Assembly: GCA_046331175.1 (NCBI GenBank)
Contig: JAXLRI010000004.1
Location: 124,001-188,000 of the forward strand
DNA length: 64,000 nucleotides
Reading direction: 5' to 3'
Source: JAWKIW01 sp046331175
Lineage (GTDB): Bacteria; Actinomycetota; Acidimicrobiia; Acidimicrobiales; Acidimicrobilacustridaceae
The notes under the pieces were generated by a model, which did no database searches, was not told where the DNA came from, and saw only the letters and a program-made list of their open reading frames with translations. Both the position numbers and the translations under genes were made by a program. Below, piece by piece: positions 33,379 to 42,868 of the stretch (position 1 is the first letter of the stretch; every line of letters starts with the position of its first letter).

Positions 33379-36309
33379 TCAGCCGGCCAGCCAGGTGGCG
33401 ATCTGGGTGCGGTTGGCGAGGTCCAGCTTGGTGAGGATGTGCTGGACGTGGTTCTCGGCCGTGCGCTCGGAGATGAACAGGGCGGTGGCGATCTGCTTGT
33501 TCGTCATCCCCTGGCGCACCAGCTCGGCAACCTCCGCCTCGCGCTTCGTCAGCGGTGAGCGGGCCGCGTCGGCACGCACGGCCGGACCCGGCGACCGGGC
33601 CACCTCTGCCCCCGCCGGCCTCCGCAGCCCGGCGATGCGGCGCGTGAACGGGACCATGCCGAGCCGCTCGGCCTCGGCCGAGGCCCGCGCCAGCAATGCG
33701 TCGGCGCGGTCGGCGTCACCGGTCCCCGCGCGACGCAGCAGGACGTCGGCCAGCTCGACGCCGGCCTCCACCGCGTAGCCGGCGGCACCGTTGGCCTCGC
33801 ACGCCTGCAGCGCCTCGTCGAGGTCGGCCGCGGCCGCGTCGAGCTGCCCCAGCGCGGCGTGGGCACGGCCGAGCGGCAGCGTGACCGGCCCCATGTACAC
33901 CCCGGGCCCGGCGCCGTTGGCCACGTGCTGGCCCCGGAACGGCTCGAAGCAGCGGGCGAAGTGGGCGATGTCGTCGGTGCGGTCGAGGGCGATGGCCACG
34001 TGCAGGCCGTGGCCCCACGCCGACATGACCAGGCTCGGCGACGTCTCCCATGACGTCACCGGCGAGACGGCCGCGTAGAGGGCTGCCGCCTCGTCGAGGC
34101 GGTCGGCGTCGATGGCGAGGATGGCCGCGGTCAGGGCGGGGAACACGCTCGAGATGGCGTTCGAGGTGTCGGTGAGCTGGGCGCGGATGCGGTCGGGCAG
34201 AGAGGCCCAGAGGTCGGCGAGCCCCGACGCCTGCTGGCCGATGTGCAGGCCGACCTGGCACAGGACCACGGCACGCGCCCCGAAGGCGTTGGGGTGGCCC
34301 ATCCCGCTCAACACGTCGAACGCCTCGCCGGCGAGGCGGCGGGCGTCGTCGAACCGGGCCGTGGCCATCGCCAGCGTGGCCGACACCTCGGCCAGGTGGT
34401 AGCGGGGCTCGGGACCGGGCACGCGATCGAGGCAGAGCTCGACGTCGACCAGCTCGCCGCGGACGTCGCCGAGTCGACCGGCCTCGAAGCAGGTGTCGAT
34501 GCGCCACAGGCGCCCCCACAGCTCGGTCGCGCCGCTGCCGACCTGCCGGCCGAGCGCCACCATGCGATCGGCGATCTCGGCGCGCTCGGCCGTGCCGTCG
34601 GGCCCGCAGCGAGCGAGCTGGCGGGCGTGCAACGCCTCGCTCAGCGCGACCGGGTCCCCGCGCAGGTCCGCCCGTCGCCGCGCGTCGGCCGACAGCGCCT
34701 CGGCCCGGTCGAGGTCGTTGCGATAGGTGAGGGCACGGGCGTAGCGGGAGAGCACGCGCACCGTGAGGTCGTCGGGCAGCGCATCGCCGAGCAGGGCCGC
34801 CTCGCTGAACCGGCACAGCTCGGCGTCCCACGCCGTCTCCCCCGTGCCCTCCAGCACCAGGACCGTGCGGGCCAGGGCCTCCCGGTCACCGTCGCGTTCC
34901 GCCCGCCGACCGACCGCCGACGCCACCTGCTGCCAACCCGGCACGTCCCCGGCCCCGCGCAGCGCGGCGGCCAGCCCGAGCTCCAGGCGGTCGCGGTCGG
35001 CGGGCGACACCTCCTCGCCGCCGACCTCCAGTGCCAGCCGGTACAGGCGGACCGCCTCCTCGTGGGCGAGGTCGTCGGCGGCGTACCGGGCGGCGGACTC
35101 GCACGCGGCCACGGCCTGGTCACGAGCGCCGGGGACCGACGCGTCGACGCGGTGGCGGGCGATGTCGGCGAGGTGCGGCCCGACGTCGCCGGCGTAGAGG
35201 TCGGCGATGGCGTCGGCGGTGGCCCCGTCGAGGCGACGACGATCGGCGGGCGCGAGCCGCTCGACCACGGCGTCGCGCAGCAGGGCGTGGGCGAAGCGGT
35301 TATCGCCCTGCCGATCGCCGTCGACGACGAGACCGCTCCGGCGGCACTCGGCCAGGGGATCGAGGAGCGAGAGCACCGGCACGCCGAGGACCTTCGCCAC
35401 GACGCCGATGGAGAAGCCGTTGCCGGCGACCGCCGCCGCCTCGACGGCCCGTCGGGCCTCGGGCGTGAGGCGCGCGACGCGGCGAGCCGTCACCTCGAGC
35501 ACGCGGGGCGGCGGCGCGTCGCCACCGTCGGCCAGCACGCCGGCCAGCTCGCGCACGAGGAACGGGTTGCCGCCGGTCCGGTCGTGGACGTCCTCGGCCC
35601 GGCCGTCGCCCGCGCCCGCCGTCACCAGCAGCACGCCCACCTCGTCGACGGACAGGCCGCGCAGGGCGACGAGCTCGACCTCGGCATCGCCGGCGAGCCC
35701 GTCCGGCAGCCCCTCGGCGCCGTCCCGGCAGGTGCCGACGATCAGCACCCGGATCCCGCGCAGCTGCCGGGCCACGTCGACGAGCAGCGCGCCGGACGCC
35801 TCGTCGATCCACTGCAGGTCGTCGAGGACGAGGAGCAGTCCCGACGGCTCGGCCGCTCGCGCCAGGCGGCGGCGCAGCTGGGCGAACAGCTCGAACCGCT
35901 GCGATGCGGACAGCTCGACCGTGGTGTGCAGGGCCGGGTCGTCGAGCGGCGTCGACCAGAGGTCGGGGCCGGCGGAACCGAACGAGGCGCCGCCCGCCAC
36001 CCTGCCGCCGCCGTCGAGCTGCTCGAGGACGAGCCTCCACAGGCCGAACGGCGGCGAGCTGCCCTGGTCGGTCGCCCGCGCCCACACGACGACTGCGCCG
36101 CGGTCGGCGGCGACGGCGGCGACCTCTTCGGCCAGTCGGGTCTTGCCGATGCCGGGCTCGCCCGTGCCCACCACGACGCGGCCTCGACCAGCGAGCGCGT
36201 CGTCGAGCAACCGCAGGCAGCGCGCCAGCTCACGGTCGCGACCGACCAGCCCATCGACCGCCACCCCCTCCGGACCACCCACGCCAGCAGGATACGAGCG
36301 CCGCCCCAC
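33379..36309 (-). CDS. Large ATP-binding LuxR-family regulator (MalT/LAL type)
   Basis: 976 residues from GTG 36309; in-frame GTGs at 36282 and 36264 are alternatives. Residues about 20-200 are a P-loop AAA-like domain (LVGRDRELARCLRLL, GEPGIGKTRLAEEV Walker A, LLLVLDDLQWIDEAS Walker B). The middle consists of helical TPR-like repeats. The last 60 residues are a LuxR helix-turn-helix (LTKREAEVAELVRQGMTNKQ, ISERTAENHVQHILTKLDL). Such regulators bind an inducer and ATP, oligomerise and activate target promoters. It diverges from the SRPBCC-ArsR operon across two dyads, but those look like ArsR sites. The target is unknown. Confidence 0.92.
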   Translation of the reverse strand: MGRRSYPAGVGGPEGVAVDGLVGRDRELARCLRLLDDALAGRGRVVVGTGEPGIGKTRLAEEVAAVAADRGAVVVWARATDQGSSPPFGLWRLVLEQLDGGGRVAGGASFGSAGPDLWSTPLDDPALHTTVELSASQRFELFAQLRRRLARAAEPSGLLLVLDDLQWIDEASGALLVDVARQLRGIRVLIVGTCRDGAEGLPDGLAGDAEVELVALRGLSVDEVGVLLVTAGAGDGRAEDVHDRTGGNPFLVRELAGVLADGGDAPPPRVLEVTARRVARLTPEARRAVEAAAVAGNGFSIGVVAKVLGVPVLSLLDPLAECRRSGLVVDGDRQGDNRFAHALLRDAVVERLAPADRRRLDGATADAIADLYAGDVGPHLADIARHRVDASVPGARDQAVAACESAARYAADDLAHEEAVRLYRLALEVGGEEVSPADRDRLELGLAAALRGAGDVPGWQQVASAVGRRAERDGDREALARTVLVLEGTGETAWDAELCRFSEAALLGDALPDDLTVRVLSRYARALTYRNDLDRAEALSADARRRADLRGDPVALSEALHARQLARCGPDGTAERAEIADRMVALGRQVGSGATELWGRLWRIDTCFEAGRLGDVRGELVDVELCLDRVPGPEPRYHLAEVSATLAMATARFDDARRLAGEAFDVLSGMGHPNAFGARAVVLCQVGLHIGQQASGLADLWASLPDRIRAQLTDTSNAISSVFPALTAAILAIDADRLDEAAALYAAVSPVTSWETSPSLVMSAWGHGLHVAIALDRTDDIAHFARCFEPFRGQHVANGAGPGVYMGPVTLPLGRAHAALGQLDAAAADLDEALQACEANGAAGYAVEAGVELADVLLRRAGTGDADRADALLARASAEAERLGMVPFTRRIAGLRRPAGAEVARSPGPAVRADAARSPLTKREAEVAELVRQGMTNKQIATALFISERTAENHVQHILTKLDLANRTQIATWLAG

Positions 36310-36362
36310 CCACGACCTCGTCCCACTCGGTCAGGCGCTGCCGTCGAGGCCCTCGATAGATG

Positions 36363-36424
36363 TGCAACTTCTGGTTGCGCTTGGTCGTCGGCCGCCGTAG
36401 GGTGATCTGCAACCAGTCGTTGCA
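36363..36424. promoter_or_regulatory. Two TGCAAC-N5-GTTGCA operator dyads
   Basis: Sites at 36363-36379 (TGCAAC-TTCTG-GTTGCG) and 36408-36424 (TGCAAC-CAGTC-GTTGCA), centres 45 bp apart, directly upstream of the SRPBCC-ArsR-SRPBCC operon. Size and symmetry fit a winged-helix ArsR dimer, which suggests autoregulation. Confidence 0.7.
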
Positions 36425-36439
36425 CGTCAGGAGACGCCC

Positions 36440-36904
36440 ATGGAGCTCGGATCGATCGAGCAGGAGATCTACATCGAGGCCTCGCCCGAGGTCGTGTTCG
36501 AGGTCATCAGCACCCCCGAGCACCTCCGGCAGTGGTGGCCCGACGACGTGGACATCGACCCGGTCCCCGGCGCCACCGGTCGGCTGGTCTTCGGCGACCC
36601 GGCCGACCCGAACGCCAAGGTCGCCCCCATGACCGTCGTCGAGGTCGACCCGCCGCACCGCTTCTCCTTCCGGTGGATCCACGCCGAGGGCGAGGAAGCG
36701 GCCGAGGGCAACTCGCTGCTGGTCACGTTCGACCTGTCGCCGTCGGGATCGGGCACCCGGCTGCAGATGACCGAGGTCGGCTTCCGCGAGATGGGCTGGG
36801 AGGCCGCCGTGCTCGAGGCGACCTACAACGATCACGTCAACGGGTGGAACCACTACGTGCCCCGGCTGCCCGTCTACGTCGAGCAGCTGGTGGCGAGCCG
36901 ATGA
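36440..36904 (+). CDS. SRPBCC / AHSA1-domain protein (first copy)
   Basis: 154 residues. It starts with QEIYIEASPEVVFEVIST and HLRQWWPDDVDIDP, then FSFRWIHAEG and a C-terminal helix NDHVNGWNHYVPRL: the helix-grip START/AHSA1 fold, which binds hydrophobic ligands. Its stop overlaps the ArsR start by four bases (ATGA). Pairing of AHSA1 proteins with ArsR regulators is common in actinobacteria; the ligand is unknown. Confidence 0.88.
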   Translation: MELGSIEQEIYIEASPEVVFEVISTPEHLRQWWPDDVDIDPVPGATGRLVFGDPADPNAKVAPMTVVEVDPPHRFSFRWIHAEGEEAAEGNSLLVTFDLSPSGSGTRLQMTEVGFREMGWEAAVLEATYNDHVNGWNHYVPRLPVYVEQLVASR

Positions 36905-37293
36905 GCGTGGCCATCGACGACGACCTGTGGTCGGCCGTCGGCGACCCGACCCGTCGCCGGCTGCTCGACCTTCTGCTGGCCGAGGGGCCCGGCTCGGCCA
37001 CCTCGCTCAGCGAGCAGCTGCCGGTGACCCGCCAGGCCGTGGCCAAGCACCTCGTCGTGCTCGACCGGGTCGGGTTGGTCCACGCCTCAGCCGAGGGTCG
37101 GGAGAAGCGCTACCAGGTCGACGAGGCGCAGCTGGCTCGGGCGGTCGCCCAGCTGTCGTCCGTCGGCGCCACCTGGGATGCCCGGCTCCGCCGCATCAAG
37201 GCCATCGCCGAGACCATCGAGCGCACCCGGTCCAAGACCACCCACGCCCCGAAGCCCGCACGCCCCGCCACGAAGAAGAAGGGAACCCGCTGA
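36901..37293 (+). CDS. ArsR-family winged-helix regulator
   Basis: 130 residues from ATG 36901, overlapping the gene before by ATGA and sharing one base (TGATG) with the next. The helix-turn-helix is DPTRRRLLDLLLAEGPGSAT, LPVTRQAVAKHLVVLDR, then a wing GREKRYQV. There is no cysteine metal site, so metal sensing is unlikely; it belongs to the ArsR type linked to SRPBCC ligand-binding proteins. The Lys-rich tail is of low complexity. It probably represses its own operon through the two TGCAAC-N5-GTTGCA dyads. Confidence 0.9.
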   Translation: MSVAIDDDLWSAVGDPTRRRLLDLLLAEGPGSATSLSEQLPVTRQAVAKHLVVLDRVGLVHASAEGREKRYQVDEAQLARAVAQLSSVGATWDARLRRIKAIAETIERTRSKTTHAPKPARPATKKKGTR

Positions 37294-37733
37294 TGGACAT
37301 CCGACATCGCATCGGCGCCCGGTCCGCCACGCCCGACCAGGTCTTCGCCGCGCTCACCACCCTCGACGGCCTGTCGGGGTGGTGGACGACCGACACCACC
37401 GGCGACCCCGACCTCGGCGGCCGGATCACCTTCCGCTTCGCCGGCGGCACGATCGAGGTGGAGGTGCGCGAGCTCGACGCCGGCAAGCGGGTGGGCTGGA
37501 CCGTGGTCGGCGGGCCCGACGACTGGCTCGGCACCACCATCACCTTCGAGCTGCGCGAGGAGGACGACTTCACGATCGTCTCCTTCCGCCACGAGGGCTG
37601 GGCCAGCGCCACCGACTTCATGGACCACTGCTCGACGAAGTGGGCGGTCTTCCTGCTCAGCCTGAAGTCGTTGCTCGAGACGGGCGCCGGCGCACCCCAC
37701 CCCGACGACCAGGAGGTCGACAGCTGGGACTGA
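37293..37733 (+). CDS. SRPBCC / AHSA1-domain protein (second copy)
   Basis: 146 residues. RHRIGARSATPDQVFAALTT and LSGWWTTDTTGDPDLGG, followed by EVEVRELDAGKRVGWTVVGG and VSFRHEGWASATDF, fit the AHSA1 helix-grip fold. It is coupled to the ArsR gene by TGATG. Two different SRPBCC proteins flanking one ArsR suggests a ligand-sensing or ligand-removing module. No catalytic residues can be assigned. Confidence 0.88.
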   Translation: MDIRHRIGARSATPDQVFAALTTLDGLSGWWTTDTTGDPDLGGRITFRFAGGTIEVEVRELDAGKRVGWTVVGGPDDWLGTTITFELREEDDFTIVSFRHEGWASATDFMDHCSTKWAVFLLSLKSLLETGAGAPHPDDQEVDSWD

Positions 37734-37817
37734 GGGATCTGGTGCAGTGCTGAGGCCGAACGCCTCGACCGGCGCGCGCTTCGACGAGCCTGGCCCGCAC
37801 TCGACGTGGCGACCGAC

Positions 37818-38135
37818 CTACCGCTCCCCCATCGGGACGCCGTTCTCGTCCACCCAGCGACAGTCGCGGTTGGGGTCGCGGTGGTAGGTGTGCCGGCCGC
37901 TCGGGTCGATGAGGCCCTCGAGGGTGCAGAACCGCTCCGTCTGCCGCGAGCGGAGCACCAGCACCGCCGTGCCGGCCATCGCGATCACGAGCAGGATCGA
38001 CAGCGTCACGACCACCCAGCGACGACTCGGCCGCCCGGCCGTCGACTCGCCGCTGTCTCCGCCACGATCGTCAGGCACGTTCGCGGTCCGGACCGCCTCG
38101 CCTTCAGGGCCCCCACTCGCCGCCTGCCCGCCCAT
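37818..38135 (-). CDS. Small single-pass membrane protein, unknown function
   Basis: 105 residues from ATG 38135. About 40 polar residues (GGQAASGGPEGEAV...) precede a transmembrane helix (WVVVTLSILLVIAMAGTAVL), and about 40 residues follow outside with two cysteines (FCTLEG, DCRWVD) and a Pro/His-rich RHTYHRDPNRD. The C-terminal part reads like a short extracytoplasmic Cys-pair domain. No family was recognised. Confidence 0.6.
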   Translation of the reverse strand: MGGQAASGGPEGEAVRTANVPDDRGGDSGESTAGRPSRRWVVVTLSILLVIAMAGTAVLVLRSRQTERFCTLEGLIDPSGRHTYHRDPNRDCRWVDENGVPMGER

Positions 38136-38394
38136 GCATCGACGGTAGCCCTGGATCGGCGCCGGCCCCGGCAAGAGGCAGTGACTGGGGGTCAGATCCT
38201 CGCGGTGGATCCCGTTGCGGCCGCGGTCGGGCGGCTCGAGACGTCGGCGGAGGGAAGCACGATGGAGAGGTGGGGTGGAGCCCCGGTCGGAGCAATGGGG
38301 AAGTGTCGGCGAACCCGGCCCGCCGACGTCACCGCGCACTGTCGGTAGTCGAGCAAGCGGGGGCTGAGATCGCACAGGTCCTCGAGCCGGCCGG

Positions 38395-38679
38395 TTGCGG
38401 CATGTGCGACCGAGACGCCGGCGAAGCCCAGACGCCGCTCGCAGGATCCGAGTGCCTGCCAAGGACCTCCTCCGACTCATGCACGACGGAGAGGTGGCCT
38501 ACACGATGAAGGACGGCATCCCGCACGTGCCCGCCGCCGCCATCGATGACTACCGAGCCAAGGCTTTCTCCCTCGTGCGCCCCACCGGGACAGAGCATCT
38601 GCCTAATGGACTCATCAACATTGGGACTACACGGGTTGAAGGGCAGAACGATACCCACCAGGGAACCCACCGCCAATGA
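38395..38679 (+). pseudogene. Remnant of an excisionase-like HTH protein
   Basis: The open frame contains RVPAKDLLRLMHDGEVAYTM followed by a basic-acidic segment KDGIPHVPAAAIDDYRAKAF, which resembles the second half of small helix-turn-helix or excisionase-type DNA-binding proteins. There is no convincing start, and the C-terminal 40 residues run into a duplicated block. The remaining bases of 38136-39484 show no gene, only repeats. This is a tentative call. Confidence 0.35.
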
Positions 38680-39181
38680 TGCCGGCTCCACCGAGAGACT
38701 GCGCTGTGACTCCCCGGACCACGTGGTGGACGACCCGCTCCAGCTCATCGAGATCGAAGTCCTCGGCAGCGGGCACACGGCCCCTTCCCATCACAGCGCC
38801 CCGCGGACCCGCCCCCGTATCACCGAGGCGAACCGGCGTCCGAGGTTCGCTCTGTCGATCACGGTGTTCCCCGACTCCTGCCGTCGGCGCTCCATGCCTC
38901 GACTCGAGCAGCTCCACGACATCGACATGGACCTCTCGATGCCCGTCTGGTCCAGGAAGTGGAGCCCGTAGACGAACTTCGCTCAGCACCGACGGCGAGC
39001 TCCCTGCCCGGGCTCGCGATTGAGCCGATCCAGGCTTCGTCCGGAACCGATTCCCGGGAATCCTGTGACATGGCCGCCGTGACATGAAGCCACGGGGGTG
39101 CACCTGCACGTCTGCGTTCTCCGCAGTCAGACGGTGCGCCCCCGGCAGGATTCGAACCTGCGACACAGGGATTAGGAATCC
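38565..39181. repeat. Left copy of a long direct repeat flanking the island
   Basis: Sub-block A (38565-38700) matches 42885-43020 with only a few differences. Sub-block B (38967-39181) matches 43025-43111 joined to 44528-44661 once the IS between those is removed. In the right copy A and B are 4 bp apart; here they are separated by 266 bp. B ends inside a truncated tRNA-Arg. Confidence 0.85.
39137..39181 (-). pseudogene. Truncated tRNA-Arg(CCU), 3' 45 nt only
   Basis: Identical to the 3' part of the intact tRNA at 44617-44689 (T arm, variable loop, 3' anticodon half), then diverges abruptly at 39182. This is the usual mark of an attachment-site copy left by an element that entered the 3' end of a tRNA gene. 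Confidence 0.88.
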
Positions 39182-39484
39182 GTTCCGGCCGATTGACCCC
39201 GCTGGACGCCGCCGAAGGATCCAGCACCAGAAGTAGCTGTCCACCAGCACTTTCTCTCCTGGACCGGCCGTCCAGTCGAAACTCGGCGGAGAGACGACGG
39301 GCTGGAAGGACCCCCGCTCGTGACATCACCGTGACATGAGATCGCTGCGACAGCCGACCGCGGAATCCGGCACTTCCGGCTTCACGTCGGACCGTCCACA
39401 GGATCGAGGCTATTCATGCCTTGAGCTGCGTTCAGCCCCCGCAACCCACCTGTCCGTGAGACCGGCGTACTTCCACGGGTTCGT

Positions 39485-40657
39485 CGTCGGCGCGCAAGAG
39501 CTCATCGATGGCGAGTGGTGGCTCTACGTGGATGCGCATGGAGACGACCGCCGACCTCGTTGGCTGCTCGGCGTGCGGGACCCGCGCTGTGGGGCACGGC
39601 CGGGCTCGCTCCGCGGTGCGTGACCTGCCGGTGTCGGGCCGGCCAACGGTGTTGGTGTGGGCCAAGCGGCGGTGGCGCTGCCCCGATGGTGACTGCGCGA
39701 CCAAGACGTGTCAGAGGCCTGCGACGCGATCGGGCCGAGGGCGGTGCTGACCGCACGGGACCGGGTGCGCCTCGCGGAGATGGTCAGCGTCGACGGCGAC
39801 TCGATCGCGACGGCGGCGGCGACGTTCGGGGTGGGGTGGCACTGCGCGAACGGGGCGGTGGCCGAACACAGCGACCCGGTCATCGATGACGACACCCGGC
39901 TGCAGGCGGTCACCGCGATCGGGGTCGACGAGAAGCGGTTCTTGAACGCGAACGCCCAGCACCGCACGATCTTCACGACCCAGATCGTGGACCTGGACCG
40001 TCACGTGCTCCTCGACGTCATCGAGGGCCGATCCCGTGACGTGTTGGGCTCGTGGCTCCAAGCTCGAGGACGGTCGTGGTGTGCACAGATCGACCTCGCC
40101 ACCTTGGACCCCGCAGCGGGGTACCGGCGGGCCGCCCTGCTCGATCACCTCCCCAACGCGACGCTGGTGGTCGACCACTTCCACGCCGTCACGCTCGCGA
40201 ACACGGCGAGCGACGACGTGCGCCGCCGTGTCCAGCACGACACGACCGGCCACCGCGGCCACAAGGGCGACCCGCTCTACCGGATCCGCCGGGCGCTGCT
40301 CGTCGCCGATGAACGCCTCACCGAAGAACGCTTCGCGTGGATCCGAGCCGCGCTCGACGCCGGCGACCCCCAAGGCGAAGTGAGCGCCGCCTGGGTCGCG
40401 AAGGAGCTCCTCCGTGACGGGTACGCCGCCGTCGACGAGGCCCACGACCGCCGGCGCCTCATCGTGTTCTTCCAGTTCTGCGCGGACGCCGAAGTCGCCG
40501 AGCTGGTCCGCCTCGCCCGCACGATCGACCGGTGGGTCGATCACGTCTTGGCCTACCACCGCACCGGCCGAGCCTCCAACGGACGGGTCGAGAACACCCA
40601 CATGCTCGCCGAGAAGATCCGGCGCAACGCCCACGACTTCACCAACCTGACCAAACT
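39485..40657 (+). pseudogene. ISL3-family transposase, frameshifted and 3'-truncated
   Basis: The N-terminal zinc-ribbon part is split over two frames: AQELIDGEWWLYV before about 39530, then ETTADLVGCSACGTRAV. A second shift lies at 39710, where ACGTG-TCAGAG lacks one G of an expected Trp codon (TKT-W-SEA). From 39708 the frame runs through GVDEKRF, VVDHFH and NGRVENTHMLAEKIRR, the DDE catalytic regions. The 3' end is cut by the IS that starts at 40658. At least two frameshifts and the truncation make it non-functional. Confidence 0.82.
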
Positions 40658-42061
40658 GGCGCTTCGCGGATGAGCGGGGTGTAGGGGTCCCGGGCGCGTA
40701 GCAGGGGCACTGCGAATCTGAAGGTGTCGAAGCCATCGGATCCGGAGGTGCCCCTGCTGTGTTCAACGCTACGCGCGCGTGCGAGGTGTTGGTCGGTCTT
40801 CCCGCTGTGAAGGTGGTGCGGGTCGATCCGTCGCTGAACGGGCTCGAGGTGACCGTCGAGTCGGTCGTGGCGGTGCCGGGGTGCTCGACGTGTGGTGGCC
40901 GGGCGCGGGTCAAGGAGCGTCCCGTCGTCGAGCTGGTCGACCTGACGTGTTTCGGGCGGCCGGTGACGTTGCGGTGGCGCAAGCACCGCTGGTGGTGTCC
41001 GAGGCCGTGGTGCCCCGAGGGGTCCTGGACCCATGAGGATCCGCGGATCGCGGGGCCTCGGTTGTCGGTGACTGATCGGGCCGGGAGGTGGGCGACGTTG
41101 CAGGTGGGCCGCAACGGCCGGGCCGTGTCTGACGTGGCCGCCGAGCTCGGGGCGGACTGGCACGCGATCAACGACGCGGTGCTCGCCTACGGAGCGGCGT
41201 TGCTCGACGCCGACGACACCCGCGTCGGTCCAGTGAGGGCCCTCGGCGTCGACGAGGTGTTGTTCGCTCGGCTCGGGCAGTGGCGGACCCAGGCGTGGTC
41301 CACCTCCATCGTCGACGTGGCCGGCGGCCAGCTCCTCGACGTGATCGAAGGCCGGTCCTCGGGTGGGCTGTGCGAGTGGCTCACCGAGCGACCCCAGGGG
41401 TGGCTCGACGAGATCTCCTGGGCGGTGCTGGACCTGTCGGGTCCATGGCGGTTGGCGTTCGACACGATGCTGCCCGCCGCCGCCCAGGTCGCTGATCCGT
41501 TCCACCTCGTGAAGCTCGCGAACCAGCGCCTCGACGAGGTCCGCCGCCGCGTCCAGAACGAGACCCTCGGCCATCGGGGCCACAAACACGACCCGCTGTA
41601 TCGGTCCCGACGGCTCCTCACCAAGGCCGACGAACGCCTCGACGACCGGGGCCGATCGAAGCTGCTGGGCCTGCTCGACGCCGGCGACCCGAGGGGTGAG
41701 GTCCGCACCGCGTGGCACGCGAAGGAGACCGTGCGAGGGATCTACGACATCGCCGACCCCGACCTCGCCGCGGACTTCGTCGACCGGCTCGGCCACGACC
41801 TCCAAGACGACGACTGTCCGCCCGAGGTCCGCCAGCTCGGCCGCACGATCCTGCGTTGGCGCACCCAGATCGCCGCGTGGCACCAGGCCCGCGTCTCCAA
41901 CGGACCCACCGAGGCCGCCAACAACCTCATCAAGCGCGTCAAGCGGGTGGCCTTCGGGTTCCGGCGGTTCGCCCATTACCGGATCCGGGCCCTGCTCTAC
42001 GCCGGCAAGCCCAACTGGGACCTACTCGACACCATCACACCTCGCTGAAACGCGAAGCGCC
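40658..42061 (+). mobile_element. ISL3-family insertion sequence, 1404 bp
   Basis: Imperfect 25-bp terminal inverted repeats lie at 40658-40682 and 42037-42061 (21 of 25 match; both start GGCGCTTCGCG inward). It carries one intact transposase gene. It is inserted in the older transposase remnant. The 8 bp on the two sides (ACCAAACT and CCTTTGAG) do not match, so one flank was probably rearranged after insertion. Confidence 0.87.
40759..42048 (+). CDS. ISL3-family transposase
   Basis: 429 residues from GTG 40759. It has an N-terminal zinc ribbon (CSTCGG, then WWCPRPWC), a helix-turn-helix region (VSDVAAELGADWHAINDAV) and the DDE domain with GVDEVLFARLG, DPFHLVKLAN and NGPTEAANNLIKRVKRV. This is the full length for the family (about 400-440). 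It should catalyse cut-and-paste movement of the surrounding IS. It is similar throughout to the transposase at 43125-44417, so the two ISs are close relatives. Confidence 0.93.
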   Translation: MFNATRACEVLVGLPAVKVVRVDPSLNGLEVTVESVVAVPGCSTCGGRARVKERPVVELVDLTCFGRPVTLRWRKHRWWCPRPWCPEGSWTHEDPRIAGPRLSVTDRAGRWATLQVGRNGRAVSDVAAELGADWHAINDAVLAYGAALLDADDTRVGPVRALGVDEVLFARLGQWRTQAWSTSIVDVAGGQLLDVIEGRSSGGLCEWLTERPQGWLDEISWAVLDLSGPWRLAFDTMLPAAAQVADPFHLVKLANQRLDEVRRRVQNETLGHRGHKHDPLYRSRRLLTKADERLDDRGRSKLLGLLDAGDPRGEVRTAWHAKETVRGIYDIADPDLAADFVDRLGHDLQDDDCPPEVRQLGRTILRWRTQIAAWHQARVSNGPTEAANNLIKRVKRVAFGFRRFAHYRIRALLYAGKPNWDLLDTITPR

Positions 42062-42406
42062 CCTTTGAGGGGCTACGAGCCGGGACGATCCGGTTCGGAC
42101 TCGAGGCCCGCTCGTGACAATCACCGTGACATGAACGACCACGGAGCGAGTCTTCACTGGGCCCGGGCCCATCGGCGTCGGCGAGGCCATCCGAGGTCGT
42201 CAAGTCGAGTTCGAACGCCAGCCCAACGGTCGGCCGTCGTCGAGTCATGGGCGAATCACCGAACCCCACCTGCATCGGTCGCCTGTCCACACCGCACGAC
42301 CCCGTCGCGACCTCTTCTCCGCCAACATCGCCCAGGCTTCGGCTCGTTGCGCGGCTGAAGGCTCAGCGATCCACTGCGACAATAGGGCTAAGACGCCGCT
42401 CGCTGA
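42062..42406. other. Non-coding stretch inside the island
   Basis: No ORF with coding character is seen. The segment CCCGCTCGTGACAATCACC near 42108 repeats, with a one-base difference, a sequence at about 39311-39337 next to the truncated tRNA, so this is probably rearranged island DNA. Confidence 0.5.
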
Positions 42407-42868
42407 CTAGTCAATGTCAACTGCTAAAGACTCGTTGTGCGAGTTCGCCAGACGAATGAACTTGCCGAGATCGACGAAGAAATCAACCATTAGTTGTCCG
42501 ACGCCCTCGGCGTCACGCTCGGAGATCTCCACGCCTGCACCGCGAATCGCTTGTGCCGGCACGCTTGCGAGCGCAGCTGACCATTCATCCACATTGAAGG
42601 CGGCGAGATCGCGCACCTGAATCGCCGGCCAGAACCTGAATGAGGGGTCAGCGCCTACCACAGTGCCCCCAAGTATCGGATTGTAGACCGCGCTCATACC
42701 AACTACCCGACTCGCGGCCTCAGCTGGTTCCCAGACCCAGTCTGACATGAACAGAAGGGGAAACAGGTCTTTGTCAGTGGCTGGTGGCAGAACATCCCAA
42801 AGCGCGCTACGTCCTCGCAAAGCGGCCATTGCGTAGTCATCAGATAGACGAATGATCGTCAGGCTCAT
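42407..42868 (-). CDS. Orphan protein, lower-GC cargo gene of the island
   Basis: 153 residues from ATG 42868. A mixed helix/strand protein with many aromatic residues (LFPLLFMSDWVWEPAEAASR, FRFWPAIQVRDL, MVDFFVDLGKFIRLAN) and an acidic C-terminus; no signal peptide or membrane helix. I did not recognise a family. Two 60-bp stretches counted by eye give 52% and 60% GC against above 70% around it, so it was acquired from elsewhere. Small acidic orphans of this size in islands are often immunity or antitoxin-like proteins, but nothing here proves that. It starts 17 bp from the right-hand repeat block. Confidence 0.65.
   Translation of the reverse strand: MSLTIIRLSDDYAMAALRGRSALWDVLPPATDKDLFPLLFMSDWVWEPAEAASRVVGMSAVYNPILGGTVVGADPSFRFWPAIQVRDLAAFNVDEWSAALASVPAQAIRGAGVEISERDAEGVGQLMVDFFVDLGKFIRLANSHNESLAVDID

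Noticed and set aside
38627..39250. 207-codon minus-strand ORF over the left repeat
   Set aside because: It crosses the tRNA remnant and repeat blocks, and has no homology signature or start signal.
40650..42069. Target-site duplication for the IS at 40658-42061
   Set aside because: The 8-bp flanks ACCAAACT and CCTTTGAG do not match.
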